The position numbers were made by a program, and so were the translations under genes. From positions 1 through 34,897 of the forward strand of contig JBPOFN010000042.1 in assembly GCA_051251725.1 (NCBI GenBank): 34,897 bases of DNA, written 5' to 3'. This document shows positions 23,720 through 32,967 of the stretch, piece after piece; position 1 is the first letter of the stretch, and every line of letters begins with the position of its first letter. Origin of the DNA: JALZUE01 sp051251725. Lineage in GTDB: Bacteria; Pseudomonadota; Gammaproteobacteria; Enterobacterales; Alteromonadaceae. Below the pieces are notes generated by a model that saw nothing but the letters and a program-made list of their open reading frames with translations, did no database searches and was not told the DNA's origin.

Positions 23720-24613
23720 TCAAAACGATGCAAATGCATCAGAGATAAAATCAAAAACACGTCTAACTCTCGGGCTAGTTCGTAATTCTTGATGGGACAC
23801 TAACCAAATAGGTAGTGTCATCAAAGGACCTTTTTCTTTAAAGGCGCACACTAAACCTGGCTCTTGCATTGCAATATTTTCTGGAAAAAAGAGTAAACCT
23901 TGTCCTTCTTTACATAATGCCACCTGCAATACTTGGGACATACTAACTATAGGGAAGTTATCTTGGATAAGTTGCCAGCCATTTGCGTTTAATTTATCAA
24001 TAACTGCATTATTGCGTTCAAACCCTAAAATGTTTATATCACGCAATTCAGAAAAGTTTGTAAATGGTGACAGTGTACTCAAGTACTTTTCCGTGCCGTA
24101 TAACCAAATAACTTCTTCACCAACCTTTTTGGCTATGAGATCATTTTCTTTAGGGTGAAAACTTCTAATAGCAATGTCTGCTTCACGGCGTTTTAAATCG
24201 CTAACTTCGTTGCTAACAACAACCTCAATGGTAATGCCTGGCTCTTGCTTTCTTAGTTCGGCAATTATTTTAGGTAATGTATATATGGCTGTTAATTCAC
24301 TTGCTGAAATAATGACGTTACCTTCAATTTTTTTAGATTGTCCGGTAACTGATAATGAAAAATCTAACGCAACATCTCCCATTTTTCGGGCATGCTCTAA
24401 TAGCTCAACGCCACTATCTGTTAATACTAAGCGTTGGCCTACGCGCTCAAATAAAGTTATTTTTAGCTCGCTTTCAAGTGCCGATACTTGGCGACTTAAT
24501 GTCGGTTGCGTTAATCCTAGTGCCTTCGCTGCTGCAGATAAAGTGCCTTCTTCAGCCGTCACTAAGAAAGCTCTAATATGATTCCAATCAAATGTTATCG
24601 AACGCCAAGTCAT
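23720..24613 (-). CDS. LysR-family transcriptional regulator
   Basis: 297 residues from the ATG at 24613. The N-terminal winged helix-turn-helix is typical (FDWNHIRAFLVTAEEGTLSA, then AAKALGLTQPTLSRQVSALE), followed by a substrate-binding effector domain with IAIRSF and the usual two lobes. The frame is open to 24715, but that longer start would run into the divergent reductase gene and add a non-family stretch, so 24613 is preferred. It is divergent from the NAD(P)-binding protein gene, and the shared gap holds palindromes suited to LysR binding, so it probably regulates that gene and the VOC gene. Confidence 0.92.
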   Translation of the reverse strand: MTWRSITFDWNHIRAFLVTAEEGTLSAAAKALGLTQPTLSRQVSALESELKITLFERVGQRLVLTDSGVELLEHARKMGDVALDFSLSVTGQSKKIEGNVIISASELTAIYTLPKIIAELRKQEPGITIEVVVSNEVSDLKRREADIAIRSFHPKENDLIAKKVGEEVIWLYGTEKYLSTLSPFTNFSELRDINILGFERNNAVIDKLNANGWQLIQDNFPIVSMSQVLQVALCKEGQGLLFFPENIAMQEPGLVCAFKEKGPLMTLPIWLVSHQELRTSPRVRRVFDFISDAFASF

Positions 24614-24622
24614 ACGTTTTTG

Positions 24623-24635
24623 TATACCAAGTATA
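24623..24635. promoter_or_regulatory. T-N11-A palindrome, candidate LysR site
   Basis: TATACCAAGTATA is a perfect dyad (TATAC, three bases, GTATA) of the T-N11-A type bound by LysR regulators. It lies ten bases upstream of the LysR start and faces the divergent reductase gene, where autoregulation would be expected. Confidence 0.45.
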
Positions 24636-24664
24636 GAAAAATTAAAGTATATGTTTGAAATGCG

Positions 24665-24686
24665 TATAGGTAAAGTAGCGCCTATA
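24665..24686. promoter_or_regulatory. Second inverted repeat in the LysR-reductase gap
   Basis: TATAGG (24665-24670) and CCTATA (24681-24686) form a perfect 6-bp inverted repeat with a 10-base spacer, 22 bases before the reductase ATG. It could be a second regulator site or overlap the promoter. Confidence 0.35.
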
Positions 24687-24708
24687 AAAAATTCAGTAAG
24701 GAAACAAC

Positions 24709-25437
24709 ATGACAATTCTGGTTGTTGGCGCTAGTGGCGCGACAGGAAAACGGTTAGTTGATGAGTTAATCACTCAAGGAGAAAAGGTAAAAATTATTGT
24801 CCGTGAAACTGCCGTGCTGTCAGAAAATATAAAGGCACATGAAAACGTCACGATTATTTTGGGCGATATTTTAAAGTTGAGTGAAGATGAACTTCTTTCA
24901 CATGTTAAGGGTTGCCGAGCCGTTGTTTCGTGTTTAGGCCATAACTTATCGTTTAAGGGGGTTTTGGGCTCCCCACAGCGATTAGTAACGCTAGCTGCCG
25001 AGCGTTTGTGCACAGCAATTAAGCAGGTTTCAAATATAGAACCGATAAAATTTATTCTAATGAATTCAACCGGTAACCAAAATACGTCAGCGAATGAAAG
25101 AGTATCAATTATGCAGTCTTTAGTGATTGGGTGCATAAGATACTTGATTCCTCCTCATGCCGATAATGAACAAGCTGCAAAGTACTTACAGTCGCATATT
25201 GGCACTGATAACCAAGCGATACAATGGGTGATTCTACGTCCCGATTCGTTAACGGATGACATTGATATTAGTCCTTATGCTGTTTATCCGTCTCCGATAC
25301 GCAGTGCTATTTTTGATGCTGGAAAAACGAGCCGAATCAATGTTGCACATTTTATGAGCCAGTTAATTTCTAATTCTCACTTATGGGATAAGTGGCAGGG
25401 AAAGATGCCCGTTATTTATAACCAAGATCTACACTAG
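24709..25437 (+). CDS. NAD(P)-binding atypical SDR / NmrA-like protein
   Basis: 242 residues of the NAD(P)H-binding atypical short-chain reductase group. The dinucleotide motif GASGATG is at 7-13 at the end of the first beta strand (MTILVVGASGATGKRLVDEL). An acidic GDI follows the third strand, and FILMNSTGNQ and WVILRPDSLTDD match the substrate side. The classic YxxxK pair is absent, as in this group. AAGGAAACAAC before the ATG is a good ribosome binding site. It is divergent from the LysR gene and followed after seven to ten bases by the VOC gene, so the two are probably one operon. The substrate is unknown. Confidence 0.87.
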   Translation: MTILVVGASGATGKRLVDELITQGEKVKIIVRETAVLSENIKAHENVTIILGDILKLSEDELLSHVKGCRAVVSCLGHNLSFKGVLGSPQRLVTLAAERLCTAIKQVSNIEPIKFILMNSTGNQNTSANERVSIMQSLVIGCIRYLIPPHADNEQAAKYLQSHIGTDNQAIQWVILRPDSLTDDIDISPYAVYPSPIRSAIFDAGKTSRINVAHFMSQLISNSHLWDKWQGKMPVIYNQDLH

Positions 25438-25447
25438 GAAAACAATG

Positions 25448-25834
25448 ATGAAAATGAATTATTTTGTTTTTGGTACGAATGAAATGCCTGCAGCTGTTAA
25501 ATTTTACGATACGCTTTTTGCTGGCGGAGAACTCAATAAAATACACAGCGAAGGTCGAATGACATTATGGGCTGGAGACGATTTTATGTTTGCTTTAGCA
25601 GAGCCCTTTGATGGCAATAAAGCAACTGTTGGTAACGGAACCATGGTTGGGTTTAAGGTAACGTCTGCCAACGACGTAGAGCGTTTATATGAAAAAGCCC
25701 TCAGTCTTGGCGGTACTGATGAGGGGAAACCTGGAATACGTTCGGGGTATTTTTCAGCATATATTCGCGATTTAGATGGCAACAAAATATGTTTGTTTAA
25801 TGCCAATTTCAGCGTTGATGATTCCAACGAATAA
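25448..25834 (+). CDS. VOC-family protein (glyoxalase/bleomycin-resistance-like)
   Basis: 128 residues with two beta-alpha-beta-beta-beta modules: NYFVFGTNEMPAAVKFYDTL at the start and SANDVERLYEKALSLGG in the second half, ending with the family's IRDLDGNKICLFN. Members bind a metal and act as glyoxalases, dioxygenases or ligand-binding proteins; the reaction here is open. The expected first metal ligand near the N-terminus is not a clear His, so it may be non-catalytic. Two ATGs lie at 25445 and 25448 after AGGAA; the second has the better spacing. Confidence 0.88.
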   Translation: MKMNYFVFGTNEMPAAVKFYDTLFAGGELNKIHSEGRMTLWAGDDFMFALAEPFDGNKATVGNGTMVGFKVTSANDVERLYEKALSLGGTDEGKPGIRSGYFSAYIRDLDGNKICLFNANFSVDDSNE

Positions 25835-25880
25835 TTTTAATACACCAATAACCATACGTAAGATGGATCTTTTAAACATA

Positions 25881-27206
25881 ATGAATATTAAACCAGTACT
25901 TTTTTATAGCTTATTACCTTGTCTTGTCGCTTGTGATAATAATTCAGATGATCCTTCTACGGATAATGAACTACCCCCCAGTACTTATCAGTTCAGTATG
26001 TCGATGGATAGTATGAACCTTTGTGGCAAAAGGTCTGAATACTTGCACTACGAAGCGATAGTGTATGCCGATAATGGTGAAGTATCTTCCAGACACCTAC
26101 CTAATAGTAACGGAGAAATAGTAGCGACCATTGAACAAACACACATTAATTTAATGATTGTGCGTGATACTGGGGTAGATACCTCAGACAAAAATAATTT
26201 AAATATCACCGTGCTAGAACATTTTCCCGTAGGTGATTTAGGAACCTTAACGACAAGGTTAGATGATACCGAAGGTTGTATATGCCAGACGGCAAATATC
26301 TCAGTAATACCGGGTCGTTTAACAACAAGGAAAATGAATCTTCCTTATTCCAGTGTTTCGGGCACAACTGAGTATAGTCAGTTTAATAACGTCCAGTTAT
26401 GCGAGATTGAAGGGGGAAGTGAAGCAATATTAGTGACTAACTACCTTAATAGAGATAGTGGTGAAATATTCTATCGAACTATCGCTGAGCCTAGTCAACG
26501 TTTACTTGATAGTTCTCTGGTTGTAGATATGGATTTAGAGAGCGAGTTGGGGCGTGAAATCACAATAAATACCAGCGAAAATACCTCCCATTTAATCACC
26601 TATGTTACAGATCAGATATATAACTATAGTGTCCCAGCTAATGAAGGTAGTTCAAGTATAAATGTGCTTGAACACGATAGGGTTGCTCAAATTGATTTTC
26701 ATGCTAGCTACCAGATGGACGTAATTGGTACGTCTCAACCTGTACGCTTTTGGGGGGTGCATGTACCTTTAAATAATGAGACGACAGATATCTTTTTCAA
26801 TAAACCAATGTTTGCCCCCGAATTACTAACCCCTTTAATAAATAATCCCGCATTAGCTTATGACCTTAATAGTGAAAATCAACGTATTATTACCGGTTTT
26901 AAAAGGTTTTCTAGATTAGATAATACAACAGATGAATGGGATTATTTATTACCTAGTCAACGTGATAATGGCTTCATTTATAAATTACCCTCAGATTACC
27001 TTGTTGGCGTAACAGAGGGGAGTGTGTATCAAGATTTAGCTACCTACAGTACTTGGCAGCTTACTGAGATCCCTAACCTAAGTTCATTCGATGAATTTTA
27101 TCAGTCTGAGTGGCTAAAAGTAATATTACCAACGTTATCTCCTGTGATGATAAAACCTCCAGCGACGTACTCTTACGTTGCTATTGATATCAGTTCACCA
27201 GAATAA
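25881..27206 (+). CDS. Lipoprotein of unknown function
   Basis: About 441 residues. The signal MNIKPVLFYSLLPCLVAC ends in a lipobox LVAC with Cys18, followed by an Asn/Asp-rich linker, so it should be an outer-membrane-type lipoprotein. The rest is beta-rich, without a motif I recognise; LCGKRSEYLHYEA and paired Cys residues (GCICQT) are visible. The frame is open further upstream, with an ATG at 25863 also possible; the choice of 25881 is made because the signal peptide then starts correctly. It lies 11 bases before the small beta-barrel gene, so the two may act together at the outer membrane. Confidence 0.75.
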   Translation: MNIKPVLFYSLLPCLVACDNNSDDPSTDNELPPSTYQFSMSMDSMNLCGKRSEYLHYEAIVYADNGEVSSRHLPNSNGEIVATIEQTHINLMIVRDTGVDTSDKNNLNITVLEHFPVGDLGTLTTRLDDTEGCICQTANISVIPGRLTTRKMNLPYSSVSGTTEYSQFNNVQLCEIEGGSEAILVTNYLNRDSGEIFYRTIAEPSQRLLDSSLVVDMDLESELGREITINTSENTSHLITYVTDQIYNYSVPANEGSSSINVLEHDRVAQIDFHASYQMDVIGTSQPVRFWGVHVPLNNETTDIFFNKPMFAPELLTPLINNPALAYDLNSENQRIITGFKRFSRLDNTTDEWDYLLPSQRDNGFIYKLPSDYLVGVTEGSVYQDLATYSTWQLTEIPNLSSFDEFYQSEWLKVILPTLSPVMIKPPATYSYVAIDISSPE

Positions 27207-27217
27207 TCGGAGAAAAT

Positions 27218-27721
27218 ATGTTATTCATGCAGAAAATAGCCCATGTGTTTATTTATGGATTAATATTGATTTTTCCTATCATGAACCATGCGAATGAAAT
27301 CTATCTAGGTACTGATATAAGCCAAATTACGTTTGATCAAAAGGAATTTGACTCGACGAATGTAAAAAGTATTTTAGCTGGATATTCCTTTGATAAATGG
27401 TCGGTTGAAGGCAGCTATAACATGAGTAAAACCCATAACCAACTGTATGGCGGAGACCAAAAAATAAACATGTACCATTTGTATAGTGTTTATCGAAGCC
27501 AAAATGATTTTTATTATAAAGTTAAGCTAGGTATCACGAATGAAAGGTACAAAGTTTATGGACGTGATGGCAAGTTGAAATTTGACAATGTTCATTCAGG
27601 TATTGCGAGAGGTATAGGTGCAGGTTACAGATATGCTCAATTTAATGTTGAGTTTGAATATAGCTGGCTAGGACAGAGTTTAGCGATGGCTGGTATAGGT
27701 ATCCGATATAACTTTAACTAA
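27218..27721 (+). CDS. Small outer-membrane beta-barrel protein
   Basis: 167 residues. The signal peptide is about 1-25 (VFIYGLILIFPIMNHANE, cut after NHA). Eight or so amphipathic strands with alternating hydrophobic and aromatic residues follow (YLGTDISQITF, VKSILAGYSF, WSVEGSYNMS, YYKVKLGITNERY, AGYRYAQFNVEFEYSW). The end MAGIGIRYNFN has the terminal aromatic residue of barrel proteins next to last. This resembles the OmpA-like / outer membrane beta-barrel domain (OMP_b-brl) family. GGAGAAAAT precedes the ATG. Confidence 0.85.
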   Translation: MLFMQKIAHVFIYGLILIFPIMNHANEIYLGTDISQITFDQKEFDSTNVKSILAGYSFDKWSVEGSYNMSKTHNQLYGGDQKINMYHLYSVYRSQNDFYYKVKLGITNERYKVYGRDGKLKFDNVHSGIARGIGAGYRYAQFNVEFEYSWLGQSLAMAGIGIRYNFN

Positions 27722-27908
27722 TTAAACTAATGTCATTAACTTTTGTGATTTTTTGATTAGGTTGGATTAGCTTTTGTATTGAAAACTAACCATAGTCTCT
27801 TGTATGGTTTCGTATCAAGGTAAACCTTTAATGCCAAACAACATGAATATTTGACATACCACCGAGCTAAATTCCTCAAGTTACAACAATAAAAAATAAG
27901 GACAATTT

Positions 27909-28679
27909 ATGAAAGCAACAATAATCCCTCTCACTCTGACTACCATTTTGTTATCTGGTTGTGGTGATACCGAAAAACAAACACTCGTTAAACGCTATTT
28001 TGAAGCCATGCAAGCTAAAGATGTGACCACACTTAGGGCAATCATCAAAATCCCTAAAAACGCTGAGATGTTCTCTCCTGAGTCGGGTTTTTCTTTTACA
28101 AGTAGAAACTATGAAATTCTCGATGACGTTGAACAAGGCGTGAACATTAAATATTCACGCTTTTGTTATGATGATTTAATTGTACCTACCATTGTGGTTA
28201 CTACTGAGCAGGGCTACAAGATTGATGTCATGGCAACTATGAAAGGTGAATTTAAGGCCATGAAAAATACCAAGACCACCAAAAAATATTGCTATGAATT
28301 TGAAGATAGACCTCTTTCGGGCACGCTCAACTCAACGCCATGGTCATTTATAAAATCTCACCAACGCGAAATCAATTGGGGAAATGAAATCACGACCAGT
28401 ATTTCTCTTTATAGTGAGGAATGCGATGCTCAAGTCAGTGGTCAATGTACTAAGCCTAGTCTGATTATTTCAAATTTAAACCTCAACTCAACAGGTGGCA
28501 ATTTAGGGCCAAAAGAGAATGTCACCATCCACGTTCCCCCTGGCGATAATGAAACGGTTTCCCAAGGTAGTTACCGGGTTTCACCGATAGATGATGAAAG
28601 CGTTAAAGTAGAGTTAAGCTTTAAGACAGATGAGGGTCACAGCCTCAATGGCTATATCACACTCGCACATAAGTCATAG
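27909..28679 (+). CDS. Lipoprotein of unknown function
   Basis: 256 residues. MKATIIPLTLTTILLSGC is a clear lipoprotein signal with lipobox LSGC (Cys18). After it, KQTLVKRYFEAMQAKDVTTLRAI resembles the first helix of an NTF2-like domain. The second half contains a Cys-bearing loop (EECDAQVSGQCTKPSL) and beta strands. AAGGA precedes the ATG at about seven bases. It is probably co-transcribed with the exported protein that starts eight bases downstream. Function unknown. Confidence 0.82.
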   Translation: MKATIIPLTLTTILLSGCGDTEKQTLVKRYFEAMQAKDVTTLRAIIKIPKNAEMFSPESGFSFTSRNYEILDDVEQGVNIKYSRFCYDDLIVPTIVVTTEQGYKIDVMATMKGEFKAMKNTKTTKKYCYEFEDRPLSGTLNSTPWSFIKSHQREINWGNEITTSISLYSEECDAQVSGQCTKPSLIISNLNLNSTGGNLGPKENVTIHVPPGDNETVSQGSYRVSPIDDESVKVELSFKTDEGHSLNGYITLAHKS

Positions 28680-28687
28680 GGGGCAGA

Positions 28688-29113
28688 ATGAAAAACTTAC
28701 TAAAAAGCTTCTTTTTCTTAGCCTTGTTTTGTTCAGCAACGACACATGCCAATAATTTGAAAATCTTTACTGATGTCAGTCGCGCTACTAATGAAGTGAG
28801 AGTGTATTTACAAAATATCAGTGAAAAACCTTATGTGGTTCTCACAAGGAATCTCACGGTAGAGAAATCAGGTAACACACTAATCTTATCGCCTGATCGA
28901 CATGTTCTGGTCTTAAACCAGCAAATGGTGATGTTAAAAGAAGATCTTTCTTATTATGGAGCCGTTACCTTAAATCCCGGTGAAACAACTTATGTTCATC
29001 GACCTAATGTCGGGTTAAAAACTGAAGAAGAAAAAGTGCTCAAATATAAGATTCAAGCTAAATGGGCTACCTTACATGGTGTTTGGGGTGGCAACACACA
29101 GACTCTATTTTAA
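28688..29113 (+). CDS. Exported protein of unknown function
   Basis: 141 residues with a cleavable signal peptide (MKNLLKSFFFLALFCSATTHA, cut before NNLK). The mature part is about 120 residues and beta-rich (LKIFTDVSRATNEVRVYLQN, YVVLTRNLTVEKSGNTLILS), perhaps an immunoglobulin-like sandwich. GGGGG lies in front of the ATG. It follows the previous lipoprotein gene by eight bases, and a good terminator comes after it, so the two form a small operon. Confidence 0.8.
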   Translation: MKNLLKSFFFLALFCSATTHANNLKIFTDVSRATNEVRVYLQNISEKPYVVLTRNLTVEKSGNTLILSPDRHVLVLNQQMVMLKEDLSYYGAVTLNPGETTYVHRPNVGLKTEEEKVLKYKIQAKWATLHGVWGGNTQTLF

Positions 29114-29146
29114 TATGACTGCTGTTTGAGTTTTTGCCCTTTCACG

Positions 29147-29190
29147 ACCCAAAGCAGTTAACTTCCTAGCCTTTGGGTTGTTTTCTCTTT
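29147..29190 (+). terminator. Rho-independent terminator
   Basis: ACCCAAAG (29147-29154) pairs perfectly with CTTTGGGT (29171-29178) around a 16-base loop, followed by TGTTTTCTCTTT. It lies 34 bases after the stop of the exported protein gene and would end the two-gene operon. Confidence 0.65.
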
Positions 29191-30031
29191 AAATCGTTGA
29201 TTATGGCTCAGTAAGTTGTAGTAGCCCAAACTTAATCTGATGCTTTTCAATAGCAGAGCTTAACTAAATCTGGCAGGCAACAATAAGCTCTGACCTGTCG
29301 TTAATAACTCATAAGCTAATGTCCGCAATTGGCTAACACTTGACCTAATGAATAGCCGATAAAAGTGATCGTTAATATTTCAAACGTGAACGACCGCTAT
29401 GGTGGCAGAACGGACTATTTTTAGCGGTAAATCCACGACTAAATTAGGTCGTCTTTGTGGCAAAAGTGACGATTAACCAAATCCCAAAATCGGTTCAGGT
29501 TTTAGCTCTAATAATTATTGGTGCTAATGTTCACTTGGTGCGCATTGCTGACCTTAGCTACTGGTTATTCTTTAGGTCAAGTGCTAGCCAATTGCTGACC
29601 TTAGCTTTTGAGTTAAAAACGGAAGAACAGGATCTAAAGTTGTCGTTTTTATATAAAAACTCACAACCATTCACAATTGAGATTGAGCCGAAAATTTTTG
29701 AACAGAATTAGATCTCAAATCCCCAAAGCAGACATTAGAATCATTCAAGCAAGTACCAAACAAATTTAGAGCATTAAATCTAAGGCGCTTTCGCCCCCAA
29801 AGTGCCATAGGAGTTGTGATCACTTTGTGCCTTGAGCTCAATTGATACTGTTCTGACAAATAAGTCGTACATTAAAGAGCCATATTAGCTATGTTTTTTA
29901 TAGCGTTTTGAATACTATCCGTAAGAGTAAGTTGCACCAGTTATGTCTGTTGTTTCTTGGTGATGTCCTTAATCTGTATCTAATGAGTAATATATTTTGT
30001 TATTGATGTTTAATCAAATAATGGAGTAACT
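29191..30031. other. Long intergenic region with dispersed repeats
   Basis: About 840 bases without a gene I can support. It holds a diverged member of the dispersed repeat family (29315-29416) and two copies of TTGCTGACCTTAGCT in the next 200 bases. An open frame from GTG at 29457 to 29711 runs through this repeated DNA, has no ribosome binding site and resembles no family, so it is not called. Confidence 0.55.
29315..29416 (+). repeat. Diverged copy of the dispersed intergenic repeat
   Basis: It begins GCTAATGTCCGCAATTGGCT and ends CCGCTATGGTGGCAGAACGG plus ACT. This parallels the right-end copy, which begins GCTAATGTCAGC and ends CCGCTTCGTGGCAATAGCGG plus ACT. An AAAGTGATC-like core is shared. 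Middle parts differ, so it is an old copy. Confidence 0.6.
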
Positions 30032-30919
30032 TTAGGGATAATAATCAATCGGAATAATCTTTGATGGATTAAGTTCTCGCGCTTCACCGAGAACATGCAT
30101 GGTACTCATAAAATAATGCTCTTTGGTCAACTCTGGTTGAAAGGTTGAAGCTAAAGACTCCATACCACGAAGCTGATTGTGATACCGGAATAATGCAGGA
30201 TAATCAGCTATGCGCTTCAGTGAACATTTAAACAAACAGAAATAAATATTATCGAATCTTTCTAATGTAGCCAATAAATATAAATCACTTTCAGTCAACT
30301 GATCACTAAACAAAAAGAGTTGTTTTTTAAGCCGCTCCTCAAGTTCATCTAGTGCTTTAAATAACTCGTTAAGCTTGTATTCATAGTCAGACTGTTGCGT
30401 AGCGAAACCGACTAGATATACAGCGCGATTAATTTTGTCGTGCAACCATTGGTTCATTTCATCAATGTCTTTGATTAATTTGTTAGGTATTAGGTCATAC
30501 GCGACACTGAAAGCATCATCAAAGCCCTTTGCAACATAACGGACAATTTCAGCGGAACTTGTCGAAAGTAAAAGCTTGTTTTTCTTGTCTACAAGTAAAG
30601 GTACTGAATAGCGATGTTCAACTGTCGGTTCTAACTGCTGATATACCGCTTTCAGTGAGTCAGAGTTAAAAAGAGGATCTTCAATAAAGCACATTTTCCA
30701 ACCTGCTTCACCTTTGATGTTTTCCATCCAAGTAATGGAAATATTGTCATAAAGTTTTGTTATCGCTAATGAAGCTAAAATACGATGACAAAATGGGCAA
30801 CCCCAAGCTAAATAGAGATGCAGTTGTCTATCATTTCTCATTGAAGTAAATGTATTTATATTTTTATTCATTGTGTTTTTATCTCTTAAAAAGTTATCTA
30901 TTATTGGTTTATCACGCAT
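30032..30919 (-). CDS. Glutathione S-transferase-like protein (glutathionyl-hydroquinone reductase family)
   Basis: 295 residues. A thioredoxin-like N-terminal domain has CPFC (Cys41-x-x-Cys44, in LAWGCPFCHR), where the reductase family usually reads LACPWAHR. VPLLVDKKNKLLLSTSSAEI binds glutathione. An all-helical C-terminal domain has LTESDLYLLATLERFDNIYF and the tail HYFMSTMHVLGEARELNPSK. This pattern is that of Xi-class GSTs (YqjG/ECM4), which reduce glutathionyl-hydroquinones through the conserved Cys. The first ATG overlaps the EamA gene stop by eight bases (coupling); an in-frame ATG at 30871 with AGAGA upstream is an alternative start. Confidence 0.82.
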   Translation of the reverse strand: MRDKPIIDNFLRDKNTMNKNINTFTSMRNDRQLHLYLAWGCPFCHRILASLAITKLYDNISITWMENIKGEAGWKMCFIEDPLFNSDSLKAVYQQLEPTVEHRYSVPLLVDKKNKLLLSTSSAEIVRYVAKGFDDAFSVAYDLIPNKLIKDIDEMNQWLHDKINRAVYLVGFATQQSDYEYKLNELFKALDELEERLKKQLFLFSDQLTESDLYLLATLERFDNIYFCLFKCSLKRIADYPALFRYHNQLRGMESLASTFQPELTKEHYFMSTMHVLGEARELNPSKIIPIDYYP

Positions 30920-31820
30920 TGCTAATTGCTTGCTCTTTCATCATGAAAATAATGCCTGTTACTATAAGGAGTGCACTAGGTGCTAAAGCGGGTAACATGG
31001 GTTCATCTAACAAGGCCATAGCAAACGGTATCCCGAAAGCTGCACTTACAGCCCCAGTAAGACTTAAAAACACAGGTCCTCCCACTTTTTGTAGTACAAA
31101 TAACAATAGAAATTGACCAGAAAAAATAATTGATTGAAGTACTATCAGCCCTATATTCTCGGTATTGAATAGAGCAAACAATGACATACCCTGGATAGCG
31201 ATAGCTGCAAGAACTAAGGTAGCCGTGGCAGCTAACAACATGCCTGGCGCTAAAGACTCTGGCTTGGCACCTTTTGGCCAATGGCTGGTCCGATAGATAT
31301 TTCCAGAAGCCAATAATACGGGGCCAATTAAAGTCATTAGAATCCACAAATGGTTGGTTTCGGGCAATGACAACTTAGCGGTGACCAGCAAGGCTGTACC
31401 AGCAAGAGCAAATATAACGCTTGCTGCACGCCAGCGACTAAAAATTTCCATGCCAAGTGCCAATGCCGCAATGTAGGTGAATATAGGTGTTAAAGAAATG
31501 ACTAAAACGACAAAACTCACACCGACATGTGACACTGCGCTAAAAAGAATAAGGTTAGATCCAGCAACTGAAAAGAACCCTGCAATAAAATAATATTTAA
31601 TGGCCCCTTTATTTGTTGGTGGAGTTTGTTTTTTTAGAAAAGAAATAGATCCAAGAATCAGTGTTGCGCCTGCTAATGACCACGTTAGAAATGGAAAAGG
31701 AGCAAGGTCCTGACCGTAAGCTACTTTTGCTAAGTTAGTAGACAGTCCTACTAAAGCACCAGAGCCTAGTAAAGCGCCAAGAGCAACCCACCTCTGCTTT
31801 ATAACTTTTAGTATACCCAT
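30912..31820 (-). CDS. EamA/DMT-family inner-membrane transporter
   Basis: 302 residues with about ten hydrophobic segments arranged as two EamA repeats (for example AGATLILGSISFL, GVSFVVLVISLTPIFTYIAA, GPVFLSLTGAVSAAFGIPFA). Members export metabolites or amino acids; the substrate is unknown. A short cytoplasmic C-terminus (MMKEQAISNA) ends inside the start of the GST-like gene, so the two are coupled. It is divergent from a LysR gene (gap 104 bases), which is a common arrangement for regulation of such exporters. Confidence 0.9.
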   Translation of the reverse strand: MGILKVIKQRWVALGALLGSGALVGLSTNLAKVAYGQDLAPFPFLTWSLAGATLILGSISFLKKQTPPTNKGAIKYYFIAGFFSVAGSNLILFSAVSHVGVSFVVLVISLTPIFTYIAALALGMEIFSRWRAASVIFALAGTALLVTAKLSLPETNHLWILMTLIGPVLLASGNIYRTSHWPKGAKPESLAPGMLLAATATLVLAAIAIQGMSLFALFNTENIGLIVLQSIIFSGQFLLLFVLQKVGGPVFLSLTGAVSAAFGIPFAMALLDEPMLPALAPSALLIVTGIIFMMKEQAISNA

Positions 31821-31924
31821 TCGTATTCCTTTTCCTTTGATGTTGAAGACTTACTTTATGTTGTAAATCATATTAGGTAAGTTAATATAGATAAATACCG
31901 ATAATTCAAACTCATTGTTCTCAT

Positions 31925-32854
31925 ATGTTAACTAATAGTATTAATTACTCAGAGCTAAGCGATGTCGCCGCATTTGTGTGTGTGGTGCAAACAGGTTCGT
32001 TTACCGCAGCTGCCGAGCAACTCAATACCTCAAAATCGGTGATTAGCAAGTACATAACGCGCTTAGAAAAAAGGCTTGGCGTAAAGCTGTTAGCGCGTAC
32101 TACTCGCCGTTTAACGCTCACTGAAATAGGTAGAACATTTTATGAAGGATCACGGCAGGGATTAGAAGCCATTGATAATGCAGAGGAAGCAGTTTCTTTT
32201 TTACAGGGAAAACCAAGAGGTACCCTTAAGATAAACGCTCCTTTGTCTTTTGGTGCTTTGCATATAGCTCCTGCACTTGAAGAGTTTATTCATCGTTATC
32301 CTGAAATGCAGGTAGATCTTCGGTTTGACGACAAAAAAATTGATATGGTTAAAGATGGCTTTGACTTAACTGTTCGAATCACCCATCAATTAGAAGGTAA
32401 CTTAATCGCTAGAAGAATTGCTCCTTGTCACCATGCTTTGGTCGCAGCGCCAAACTATCTAGCCAAACGCGGTACACCTAAGGAGCCCGAGGACTTAGTT
32501 GCTCACAACGTTATTACCTATCAATATCAACAGTCACCATGGGAATGGGAGTTCACTGCAGCTAAATCTAAGCCTAAACGAGTTAGGGTCAATGGCTCGG
32601 TACAAATGAACAATAGCCTAGCAATACGCGAAGCTGTTTTAGCGGGTGTTGGAATATCTAGAATGCCCACCTTTGCCGTAGGAGAAGACATAAAATCGGG
32701 GCGGCTTATTCAACTATTACCCAAACATTCTCTTTTGGAACATTCTATTTACTTGGTATTTCCTGAACGTAATCATATGGCACCTAAGACACGTGCCTTT
32801 ATCGATTATATGGTAAAAAGAATGGAAGGTAAGCCGTCATGGGATAAATTTTAA
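31925..32854 (+). CDS. LysR-family transcriptional regulator
   Basis: 309 residues. The winged helix-turn-helix near the N-terminus reads FVCVVQTGSFTAAAEQLNTS then KSVISKYITRLEKRLGVKLL, followed by TRRLTLTEIG. The effector domain is of the CrgA-like group (PRGTLKINAPLSFGALHIAP, FDLTVRI, VNGSVQMNNSLAIREAVLAG). It is divergent from the EamA-GST pair and upstream of the exported RidA and cyclase genes, so it could control either set. Confidence 0.93.
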   Translation: MLTNSINYSELSDVAAFVCVVQTGSFTAAAEQLNTSKSVISKYITRLEKRLGVKLLARTTRRLTLTEIGRTFYEGSRQGLEAIDNAEEAVSFLQGKPRGTLKINAPLSFGALHIAPALEEFIHRYPEMQVDLRFDDKKIDMVKDGFDLTVRITHQLEGNLIARRIAPCHHALVAAPNYLAKRGTPKEPEDLVAHNVITYQYQQSPWEWEFTAAKSKPKRVRVNGSVQMNNSLAIREAVLAGVGISRMPTFAVGEDIKSGRLIQLLPKHSLLEHSIYLVFPERNHMAPKTRAFIDYMVKRMEGKPSWDKF

Positions 32855-32967
32855 TTTTTTCAAAATGATTAGTTCATATTTGTGAACAATAAGTTGTCAT
32901 ATTAGCTATTTATCATGTAAAAATAACCCAATATACTTTACTCATCATTACTAATAGCTAAGGAAAA

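Noticed and set aside
24614..24715. Extended N-terminus of the LysR protein at 23720
   Set aside because: It would overlap the divergent reductase start and covers the palindromic regulatory gap.
29457..29711. 84-codon ORF on the plus strand
   Set aside because: GTG start without ribosome binding site, runs through internal repeats of TTGCTGACCTTAGCT, and resembles no family.
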